Of a stretch of 64,000 nucleotides of DNA, positions 33,860-41,564 are shown piece by piece. Numbering within the stretch: the stretch's first letter is position 1; every line of letters begins with the position of its first letter. Source of the DNA: JBKECF01 sp047974375 (GTDB lineage Bacteria; Bacillota; Clostridia; Lachnospirales; CAMZNU01); NCBI GenBank assembly GCA_047974375.1, contig JBKECF010000010.1, forward strand, positions 111,377 to 175,376, given 5' to 3'. The notes beneath the pieces are model-generated. The model had not been told where the DNA came from, made no database searches, and was given only the letters and a program-made list of their open reading frames with translations. Both the position numbers and the translations under genes were made by a program.

Positions 33860-35053
33860 TTATGCCATAATTTCGATTATTGAACCAGAACCTACTGTTC
33901 TACCACCTTCACGGATAGAGAATTTAGATCCTAAATCCATTGCAATTGGTGTAATAAGTTCGATTGTCATTTCTAAGTTATCACCAGGCATACACATTTC
34001 AGTACCTTCTGGTAGTGTAATAACACCAGTAACGTCAGTTGTTCTAAAATAGAACTGTGGTCTATAGTTATTAAAGAACGGTTTATGACGTCCACCTTCA
34101 TCTTGAGTTAATACATAAACTTGAGCTTTAAATTTAGTATGTGGAGTAATTGAACCAGGCTTAGCCAAAACTTGACCTCTTTCAATCTCATCTCTTTGAA
34201 CCCCACGTAATAAAGCACCAATATTATCACCAGCTTGAGCATCATCTAATAATTTACGGAACATTTCAATACCAGTAATTACTACTTTTCTAGCTGCATC
34301 CTTAAGACCAACGATTTCAACTTCGTCAGAAACATGAAGAACACCAGATTCAACTCTACCAGTAGCAAAAGTACCACGACCTGTAATAGAGAATACGTCC
34401 TCTACAGGCATTAAGAAAGGTTTGTCTGTGTCACGAACTGGATCTTCAATGTACTCATCGATAGTTTCAAACATCTCAACAATTTTGTCACCCCAGTTAC
34501 TTGTACTATCTTGTAAAGCTTGGAATGCAGAACCTCTAATGATTGGAGTTTCGTCACCATCAAAATCGTACTCAGATAATAAATCTCTGATTTCCATTTC
34601 TACTAAGTCAAGAAACTCTTCATCATCAACCATGTCACATTTATTCATGAACACAACCATACGAGGAACACCAACTTGACGAGCAAGTAAGATATGCTCA
34701 CGTGTTTGTGCCATAGGGCCATCAGTTGCAGCAACAACAAGGATAGCACCATCCATTTGTGCCGCACCAGTAATCATGTTTTTAACGTAGTCAGCATGTC
34801 CAGGACAGTCAACGTGAGCGTAGTGACGATTTGGAGTTTCATACTCAACGTGAGTAGTAGAAATAGTGATACCACGTTGTTGTTCTTCAGGAGCTTTGTC
34901 AATTTTATCAAAAGCTACTGCTTCACCAGTATTATATCTTTCGTTTAAAGTTTTTGTTATAGCTGCTGTTAAAGTTGTTTTACCATGGTCAACGTGACCT
35001 ATAGTACCAATATTAACATGTGGTTTAGTTCTTTCAAATTTTTTCTTAGCCAT
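33860..35053 (-). CDS. tuf: Elongation factor Tu
   Basis: The GTPase that delivers aminoacyl-tRNA to the ribosome. All 397 residues of the usual form are present: P-loop GHVDHGKTTL, the switch motif RGITI, DCPGHADY, NKCDMVDD and GSA. Domains II and III follow with GRGTFATGRVE and the C-terminal IREGGRTVGSGSIIEI. It is preceded on the minus strand by its own promoter and lies 133 bases after fusA, completing the rpsL-rpsG-fusA-tuf set. AAGGAGG precedes the ATG. Confidence 0.99.
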   Translation of the reverse strand: MAKKKFERTKPHVNIGTIGHVDHGKTTLTAAITKTLNERYNTGEAVAFDKIDKAPEEQQRGITISTTHVEYETPNRHYAHVDCPGHADYVKNMITGAAQMDGAILVVAATDGPMAQTREHILLARQVGVPRMVVFMNKCDMVDDEEFLDLVEMEIRDLLSEYDFDGDETPIIRGSAFQALQDSTSNWGDKIVEMFETIDEYIEDPVRDTDKPFLMPVEDVFSITGRGTFATGRVESGVLHVSDEVEIVGLKDAARKVVITGIEMFRKLLDDAQAGDNIGALLRGVQRDEIERGQVLAKPGSITPHTKFKAQVYVLTQDEGGRHKPFFNNYRPQFYFRTTDVTGVITLPEGTEMCMPGDNLEMTIELITPIAMDLGSKFSIREGGRTVGSGSIIEIMA

Positions 35054-35129
35054 TTTTTTAAATCCTCCTTAATGTTATCATTTAACATATATAATTTTAG
35101 GCGTTAACATAATTAAAACCATTTATATT

Positions 35130-35158
35130 ATTATATAAATATAAGCGTTTTATTGCAA
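35130..35158 (-). promoter_or_regulatory. Promoter of tuf
   Basis: On the minus strand TTGCAA (35153-35158) and TATAAT (35130-35135) are separated by exactly 17 bases, a good sigma-A promoter between fusA and tuf. It would let tuf be transcribed independently of the str operon, as is common for this abundant protein. Confidence 0.65.
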
Positions 35159-35186
35159 GTATAAATTTACTCAATAATTTAGCTAA

Positions 35187-37271
35187 CTATTTACCTGAAA
35201 CAATTTTCTCTTGTATAGATTTTGGTACAGGCTCATGGTGATGTATTTCCATGGAATAATTACCACGTCCCTGAGTTTTAGAACGTAGATCAGTAGAATA
35301 CCCAAACATTTCTGCTAAAGGAACATATGAATGAATCGTTTGTGTACCATTTTTTGATTCCATACCTTCTACTTGACCACGACGGCTATTTAAGTCGCCG
35401 ATTACATCGCCCATATATTCTTCTGGAACAAATACGTCAACTTTCATAATAGGTTCCAAAAGAACAGGATCACCCTGTTTCATAGCTTCTTTAAAAGCCA
35501 TAGAACCTGCAATTTTATATGCCATTTCAGATGAATCGACATCATGGTAACTACCATCATAAACAGTAGCTTTTACACCAAGAACTGGATATCCACCTAA
35601 AATACCAGATTGCATTGCCTCTTGTATACCATTATCAATCGCTGGGATATATTCTTTAGGAATAGCTCCACCAACAATTTTATTAACAAATTCATAGCTT
35701 TTTTCTGCATCATTAGCGTCCATTGGCTCAAATTGAACTTTACAATGTCCATATTGACCACGACCACCAGATTGCTTAACATATTTACCTTCAACATCAC
35801 ATGCTTTTCTAAATGTTTCTTTATATGCAACTTGTGGATTACCAATATTTGCCTCAACTTTAAACTCACGCTTCAAACGATCTACTATAATCTCTAAGTG
35901 AAGTTCACCCATACCAGAAATAATAGTCTGACCAGTTTCCTCGTCGGTATATGTTTTAAAAGTCGGATCTTCTTCCGCTAACTTGCTAAGCGCTATACCC
36001 ATTTTATCTCTATCTGCTTTTGTTTTTGGTTCAATAGCAACAGATATAACTGGTTCCGGAAAGTTCATTGACTCAAGAATAACTTCATTTTCATCTTCAA
36101 AGCAAAGAGTATCTCCTGTTGTAGAAAATTTCAGACCTACAGCAGCAGCTATATCTCCAGAATAAACTTTATCTATTTCTTCTCTAGAATTGGCATGCAT
36201 TTGTAGAATACGTCCAACTCTTTCTTTTTTGCCTTTTGTTGAATTGTAAACATACGATCCTGACTCAAGCACTCCAGAGTATACTCTAAAAAAAGCAAGT
36301 TTACCTACAAATGGATCATTCATTATTTTAAATGCAAGAGCTGAAAAAGGAGCTTCATCTGATGCTTCTCTTTCTGTTTCTTCTTCTGTTCCTGGAACAA
36401 TACCTTTGATCGCAGGAATGTCAGTTGGTGCTGGCATATATTCAACAACAGCGTCTAAAAGTTTTTGAACGCCTTTATTTTTATATGCACTTCCACATAA
36501 AACAGGAGTCATAACACAATCTATACAAGCTTTACGAATTGCTTTTTTAAGTTCATCAATTGAGATTTCTTCACCTTCGAAGAATTTTTCCATTAAGGCC
36601 TCATTAACTTCAGCAACAGCTTCTATCATTGTACTTCTAGATTCATTTGCTTCATCTAACATATTAGCAGGTATTTCTTCTATAGAAATATCTTCACCTT
36701 TATCATCATTATAAATATACGCTTTCATTTCTAAAAGATCTATAATGCCTTTAAAATCATTCTCTGCACCAATAGGCAAAGCAAGAGGAACTGCATTAGC
36801 TCCCAATCTGTCTTTCATCATTTCAACAACGTTTTTAAAGTTTGCACCCATAATGTCCATTTTGTTAACAAATGCCATTCTTGGTACATTGTACCTATCT
36901 GCTTGACGCCAAACTGTTTCAGATTGAGGCTCTACTCCACCTTTAGCACAGAAAACACCTACAGAACCATCCAATACACGCAATGAACGTTCAACTTCTA
37001 CAGTGAAGTCAACGTGTCCTGGTGTATCAATAATGTTGATACGAGTTTCTTTCCACTGAGTTGTAGTTGCAGCGGAAGTTATTGTGATACCTCTTTCTTG
37101 CTCTTGCTCCATCCAGTCCATAGTAGCTGTACCTTCATGAGTATCACCTATTTTATAATTACGACCAGTATAATAAAGTATACGCTCAGTTAACGTTGTC
37201 TTACCAGCATCTATATGAGCCATTATACCTATATTTCTAGTTCTTTCTAATGGGTATTCTCTACCAGCCAT
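35187..37271 (-). CDS. fusA: Elongation factor G
   Basis: The translocation GTPase of the ribosome, 694 residues. The G domain shows GIMAHIDAGKTTLTERIL, the switch EQERGITI, DTPGHVDF and NKMD. Later domains are recognisable by SGMGELHLEI, SGGRGQYGHCKV and the C-terminal EMFGYSTDLRSKTQGRG. The start MAGREYPLERTRNIG follows GAGGA. It lies between rpsG and tuf on the minus strand. No unusual substitutions were noticed at the motifs. Confidence 0.99.
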   Translation of the reverse strand: MAGREYPLERTRNIGIMAHIDAGKTTLTERILYYTGRNYKIGDTHEGTATMDWMEQEQERGITITSAATTTQWKETRINIIDTPGHVDFTVEVERSLRVLDGSVGVFCAKGGVEPQSETVWRQADRYNVPRMAFVNKMDIMGANFKNVVEMMKDRLGANAVPLALPIGAENDFKGIIDLLEMKAYIYNDDKGEDISIEEIPANMLDEANESRSTMIEAVAEVNEALMEKFFEGEEISIDELKKAIRKACIDCVMTPVLCGSAYKNKGVQKLLDAVVEYMPAPTDIPAIKGIVPGTEEETEREASDEAPFSALAFKIMNDPFVGKLAFFRVYSGVLESGSYVYNSTKGKKERVGRILQMHANSREEIDKVYSGDIAAAVGLKFSTTGDTLCFEDENEVILESMNFPEPVISVAIEPKTKADRDKMGIALSKLAEEDPTFKTYTDEETGQTIISGMGELHLEIIVDRLKREFKVEANIGNPQVAYKETFRKACDVEGKYVKQSGGRGQYGHCKVQFEPMDANDAEKSYEFVNKIVGGAIPKEYIPAIDNGIQEAMQSGILGGYPVLGVKATVYDGSYHDVDSSEMAYKIAGSMAFKEAMKQGDPVLLEPIMKVDVFVPEEYMGDVIGDLNSRRGQVEGMESKNGTQTIHSYVPLAEMFGYSTDLRSKTQGRGNYSMEIHHHEPVPKSIQEKIVSGK

Positions 37272-37364
37272 TAGCTTTCCTCCTCGAATAATTACAAAGC
37301 TTATTAATTAATAATACTATATTTATTTAAACAAGCTTTTATTAAATAAATTAAAGACTTCAAA

Positions 37365-37835
37365 CTACCATTTGTAATGAGAAAAAGCTCTATTAGCTTC
37401 TGCCATTTTATGAGTTTCATCTTTTTTCTTTACAGAGCCGCCTGTGTTGTTTAAAGCATCTAATATTTCATTTGCTAGACGCTCTTTCATAGTTCTTTCA
37501 CTACGTTTTCTGCTATATAAAACTAACCAACGAAGTCCAAGCGCTTGTCTTCTTTCGGGTCTAATTTCGATTGGGACTTGATATGTAGCTCCACCTACAC
37601 GGCGAGCTTTTACTTCAAGAACTGGCATTATGTTATTTAACGCTTCTTCGAATGATTCTAAAGCGTCTGCACCTCTTTTATCGGCAACAATTTCAAATGC
37701 ACCATAAACTATGCTCTGTGCAGTTCCTTTTTTACCATCTAACATAATGGCATTTATTAATTTGGTAACTACCTTATTACTATATATAGGATCAGGTAAT
37801 ACCTCTCTTTTTGAAACATGTCCTTTACGTGGCAC
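37365..37835 (-). CDS. rpsG: 30S ribosomal protein S7
   Basis: A small-subunit protein that binds 16S rRNA and nucleates the 30S head. I start at GTG 37835 (PRKGHVSKRE), seven bases after AAGGAGGG, which gives the usual 156 residues; an upstream in-frame ATG at 37856 is on the far side of the ribosome site. Family motifs include ALESFEEALNNIMPVLEVKARRVGGATYQVP and the C-terminal NRAFSHYKW. It is the second gene of the str operon. S7 is the translational repressor of this operon in several bacteria; no such site was examined here. Confidence 0.98.
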   Translation of the reverse strand: MPRKGHVSKREVLPDPIYSNKVVTKLINAIMLDGKKGTAQSIVYGAFEIVADKRGADALESFEEALNNIMPVLEVKARRVGGATYQVPIEIRPERRQALGLRWLVLYSRKRSERTMKERLANEILDALNNTGGSVKKKDETHKMAEANRAFSHYKW

Positions 37836-37950
37836 GATTCTTCCCTCCTTAATCATATGAATTTTATCATAGGTACTTAATCTGTAGACTATATCATGCC
37901 TGTACTTAATATCATGGCAAAATTATGCACAGGTTTTTAATCTATAAAAT

Positions 37951-38373
37951 TTATTTTTTTGCTTCTTTTGGTCTTTTCGCACCATATTTAGAACGAGATT
38001 GCATTCTTTTAGCGACACCAGCTGTATCTAATGTACCACGAACAACGTGATAACGAACACCCGGAACGTCTTTAACTCTACCACCTCTTATAAGAACAAC
38101 ACTATGCTCTTGTAAATTATGACCTTCACCCGGTATATAAGCTGTAACTTCTATACCATTTGATAATCTAACCCTTGCTATTTTTCTAAGTGCTGAGTTA
38201 GGCTTTTTAGGTGTAGCTGTTTTTACAGATGTACACACACCTCTTTTTTGAGGACTTGACACATTGCTTTGCTTTCTTTTTAATGTATTTAAACTTTTTT
38301 GTAATGCAGGGGCAGTTGACTTTTTAACAGCAGTCTTTCTACCCTGTTTTACTAATTGATTAAAAGTTGGCAT
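37951..38373 (-). CDS. rpsL: 30S ribosomal protein S12
   Basis: A decoding-centre protein of 140 residues. The streptomycin-region motifs KPNSALRK and GRVKDVPGVRYH are both present; the Lys in PKKPNSAL is wild type, so no known high-level resistance substitution at that site is seen. The N terminus MPTFNQLVKQGRK and C-terminal KYGAKRPKEAKK are typical. GGGAGGTG lies before the ATG. It begins the str operon downstream of a strong promoter. The gap to rpsG is 115 bases with weak direct repeats but no clear feature. Confidence 0.98.
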   Translation of the reverse strand: MPTFNQLVKQGRKTAVKKSTAPALQKSLNTLKRKQSNVSSPQKRGVCTSVKTATPKKPNSALRKIARVRLSNGIEVTAYIPGEGHNLQEHSVVLIRGGRVKDVPGVRYHVVRGTLDTAGVAKRMQSRSKYGAKRPKEAKK

Positions 38374-38456
38374 ACGGCACCTCCCTGCGTTTTATTTGCC
38401 TTTATATATTAATATCTAGTTGTAAATAGCCATGTTATTACACAACATACCCATGT

Positions 38457-38485
38457 ATGATACCACCATACTATATCCATGTCAA
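38457..38485 (-). promoter_or_regulatory. Promoter of the rpsL operon
   Basis: On the minus strand a perfect TTGACA (38480-38485) and TATCAT (38457-38462) are separated by 17 bases. Transcription would begin near 38450, leaving a leader of about 75 bases before rpsL. The remaining 200 bases of the 316-base gap up to the next gene show nothing I can identify. Confidence 0.75.
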
Positions 38486-38689
38486 ATATTTTTTTAATTC
38501 AGAGCAAATTAGTAAATTATAAGTTTAATTATTCATTTCCTCAATCAGGTAGAATCAATTTCACCTATATTAAAAAATTAAGTTTTGTTATTCTGCTAGC
38601 TATTTCATTATAAAATCTAGATTCGTAAAGTTTTTTTGTAAATAACCTTATGCTGTAATACAAAGAAAGCCTAAAAAGTTGATTTTTTA

Positions 38690-40342
38690 TTAACTATATA
38701 GCGGACCAAATTTCGTAGATGATAACAAATCATTTTCCCTACCCTTTTGCCAATTCACTGGCCTAAATATTCTATCATCTTCAACATTATGCATAGTTAC
38801 AGGGATTCTCAACATTGACGCCATTGTAATTAGCTGATCACCTATATGCCCATAACTTACAGCTGCATTATGGCTTTCCCATTTACTAGCAAAATCTTTC
38901 ACCGTTTTAAGTTTTTGTGTAGATTTAGGCACAAACCATAAGGAAGACTGAAATCCCTCTCTATGTTTTTTTAGAAGGTCACGCATTTCATCTTTTATGT
39001 AAACTGTATTACCTTCCATAATGTGCATCACAGGACCCAAGTTTTTTGTGTATGCAATACAAGATATAGTTAAAGGTAAATTTGGCACAGTATCATATTT
39101 CGTAAAAAAACCTCCATGTAAATAGTATCCCTTGTCACTATAAATAAAGTCAATGGCTTCCATGTTTCTGTTTATATCATTTTCTGTTAACTCCCAAAAA
39201 GCTTTAACGGTATTGTTACCACTTTCATCAAAAGAATTCCCGCTAAAATCCATTGCTAATACATCCTTACTAGTAAAATGTATTACACCCTCTTTAGCCT
39301 CAACAGGTAAGTCGAAGCCTGAAACCCTTTTAGCGTGACGTGGTGTGAAAAATTCTTTTAGTGTCACTAAATTCTGTGGCTTACCAGTAGCTAAATGACT
39401 CATCAACATAGACAACGCTGTTAAACTATTAGTTTCTGCATAAATAATTGATGGCTCTTTTATTCCATCCCAGTAAAAAGAGCTATTTAAAACCGTTTCC
39501 ACAAAATTTCCACTTGTATAATAATCTAACCATCTATCATCACCACGTAATGTAGTTATAATTGCATCTTTACCTATAGAAGCCTCAGGATAGCCCAATT
39601 CTTTTAATTTATTGTTACCCTCAATTATGTCTCTCGCTACTAAGGTCATTTTAACTGAATATCCCCAATCTTCCAACACATTAACATTTATAGTCTTACC
39701 ATCGATTTTCACCTTACACTTATCTAGTACCCACTTTAATGCTCGGTCATATTCATCTTTATCGTATATTCCATTTTCTATTCGTTCTTTAATTATCTCT
39801 ACATCCATCGTTTCATACTTAAGTCCAAAATATTCTCTGCCTATTTCTACTTTATCGCCTATCCCAAAGTTTGTATCTTTATGGCCTATATTTAATATTT
39901 TTTTATTATGCATAAAAAAAATAGATGAAGCGCCCTCTACAAAGAAATTTATTTGTCTTTTTAATTTATCTGAAAATTCTTCTTGCATATTTTTACTTGT
40001 AAATTCATATATAGGAAATTCTAAAAGATCATACATTTTGTACTTTTCGCTCCCATAGTTCTTATCTACTATTAGTATAGCTTTTTGATGCAGTGACGTT
40101 TTATCAATCGTATTTACCGAAAAATTTTTTTCATCTGTAATAACAATCGATATATCGAATGTCTTTTTATTTAAATCGTCAATATTACTAACTTCTTGGG
40201 TATTAATAAAAACACTTACATGTTCTCCGCTTGCGTAATATAAAGTCTTTATATATTGATGCATTTTTTCAGTTACAGCTTTTATAGTACTACTTCCGCC
40301 CATGGGAATAATACATACTACAGGATTTACATATTTTTTCAT
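38690..40342 (-). CDS. L-fucose isomerase-like protein with altered metal site
   Basis: A 550-residue homologue of L-fucose isomerase FucI (about 591 residues in E. coli), recalled from motif alignment: AVLNSSF-like TVLNSSFYWDGIKEP, YAETNSL, SYGHIGDQLITMASMLRIPV, and the end RIFRPVNW and FGPLYS. Two of three Mn ligands of E. coli FucI are kept: Glu303 (E337 equivalent) and His499 (H528 equivalent). The third, Asp361, aligns to Thr327, so isomerase activity is uncertain. The N-terminal domain is shorter and diverged. It lies alone between ttcA and rpsL. A link with the GH95-containing cluster 5.6 kb away is possible but not shown. Confidence 0.8.
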   Translation of the reverse strand: MKKYVNPVVCIIPMGGSSTIKAVTEKMHQYIKTLYYASGEHVSVFINTQEVSNIDDLNKKTFDISIVITDEKNFSVNTIDKTSLHQKAILIVDKNYGSEKYKMYDLLEFPIYEFTSKNMQEEFSDKLKRQINFFVEGASSIFFMHNKKILNIGHKDTNFGIGDKVEIGREYFGLKYETMDVEIIKERIENGIYDKDEYDRALKWVLDKCKVKIDGKTINVNVLEDWGYSVKMTLVARDIIEGNNKLKELGYPEASIGKDAIITTLRGDDRWLDYYTSGNFVETVLNSSFYWDGIKEPSIIYAETNSLTALSMLMSHLATGKPQNLVTLKEFFTPRHAKRVSGFDLPVEAKEGVIHFTSKDVLAMDFSGNSFDESGNNTVKAFWELTENDINRNMEAIDFIYSDKGYYLHGGFFTKYDTVPNLPLTISCIAYTKNLGPVMHIMEGNTVYIKDEMRDLLKKHREGFQSSLWFVPKSTQKLKTVKDFASKWESHNAAVSYGHIGDQLITMASMLRIPVTMHNVEDDRIFRPVNWQKGRENDLLSSTKFGPLYS

Positions 40343-40435
40343 AATTCTTCATGCCCCTTAATCTAAAATCAACCATAATTCAATAAGATTTAATCTAATG
40401 TCAGTTTAGCACTACAAATTTACCAAGTAAAGTTA

Positions 40436-41263
40436 TTAATTATAGATTTCATCATCATAAAAATCTAAATAACTATGTTTTTCGCCTTTACTTTTAAAAC
40501 CTAGCACCCCATCTAAATTAACATTAAACGCAGACCTCATGATAGATTTATCTATATCATTATTTAAAATTTTCATATATTTAATTAATTCTTTCATCTC
40601 GCTTCGCTTGCTTCCATCTTTTTTTTCTGCAATTTTACATCCACATTGCATGAATTCACATTGACTAAATCTGACAAAATTTAGAATATCATGCTCTTTT
40701 ATGTAAAACATCGGGCGTATTAATTCCATCCCCTCAAAGTTTGCAGATTTTAATTTTGGCAACATGGTTTTGTATGAGCCGGCATAGCAAATATTTAATA
40801 ATGTAGTTTCTATTACATCATCCATATGATGTCCCAAAGCAATTTTGTTACAACCCATTTTTTGTGCTTTATTGTACAAAAAACCTCTTCTCATTCTTGC
40901 ACATAAATAGCAGGGATGTTCCTTATTCAACTTTTCTGAAACTTCAAATATGTCTGAATTAAACATTTTAATTGGTATACCCATTTTTTCAGCATTTATA
41001 AATATTTCATCCTTGTTTTTTTTATTATATCCTGGGTCCATGGCTAAAAACTCCATATGAAATTTTATTTTCCCATGTCGTTGTATCTCTTGCATAAGTT
41101 TGGCAAGAAGCATACTATCTTTCCCCCCACTTATACAAATAGCAATTTTATCATTTTCCTTTATTAGCTCGAATTCATTTATTGCATCTATAAAAGGTTT
41201 CCAAATCGGTTTCCTATAGGTTTTTATTAAACTTCTTTCTATGTCTTTAACCGTAATACTCAT
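40436..41263 (-). CDS. ttcA: TtcA-type tRNA-thiolation ATPase
   Basis: An ATP pyrophosphatase that probably thiolates tRNA (TtcA forms 2-thiocytidine at position 32). The PP-loop is CISGGKDSMLLAKLM near residues 43-57. CYLCARMRRG near 117-126 gives the Cys-x2-Cys pair that holds the Fe-S cluster in TtcA, and CEFMQCGC near 205 supplies additional Cys. GLGHH-type ALGHHMDDVIETTLLN is the conserved helix. At 275 residues it is close to the family size. Its start follows a short AGGAG-like site. It is transcribed divergently from the PBP gene. TtcA is the likeliest member; related TtuA-type enzymes are possible. Confidence 0.8.
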   Translation of the reverse strand: MSITVKDIERSLIKTYRKPIWKPFIDAINEFELIKENDKIAICISGGKDSMLLAKLMQEIQRHGKIKFHMEFLAMDPGYNKKNKDEIFINAEKMGIPIKMFNSDIFEVSEKLNKEHPCYLCARMRRGFLYNKAQKMGCNKIALGHHMDDVIETTLLNICYAGSYKTMLPKLKSANFEGMELIRPMFYIKEHDILNFVRFSQCEFMQCGCKIAEKKDGSKRSEMKELIKYMKILNNDIDKSIMRSAFNVNLDGVLGFKSKGEKHSYLDFYDDEIYN

Positions 41264-41397
41264 TATGTCTCCTTAATTCTTCCCTTTACCAATATTTTAA
41301 AGCTTACCCTATCTATTATAATATAAACTTTACAAGATTAATAATACACATTTCGAATTCTAATTCAAGATATTTTTCTACGTTTTAAAAAATTGGA

Positions 41398-41426
41398 CTG
41401 ACAATTTTTTTTTTTTTTGTTATAAT
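41398..41426 (+). promoter_or_regulatory. Promoter of the PBP gene
   Basis: CTGACA (41398-41403) and a perfect TATAAT (41421-41426) are 17 bases apart, with TG upstream of the -10 (extended). A poly-T tract fills the spacer. Transcription would begin near 41433 and leave a leader of about 130 bases, which otherwise shows no recognised element. Confidence 0.7.
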
Positions 41427-41564
41427 GGTGGAAATTTGCTTGCTTTACTTACTAAGGAAACTCTTTTTTAAGTTGGCATAAATTTTATATTTACCAAAAC
41501 TATCAACATTACTTTATTATATTTATTTACTATATTTTTCAAAAGTAATGTACTAGGAGGATTT

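Noticed and set aside
37860..37950. Imperfect direct repeat (AGGTACTTAATCTGTAG and AGGTTTTTAATCTATAA) in the rpsL-rpsG gap
   Set aside because: The match is partial in an AT-rich region and has no pairing or motif to support a function.
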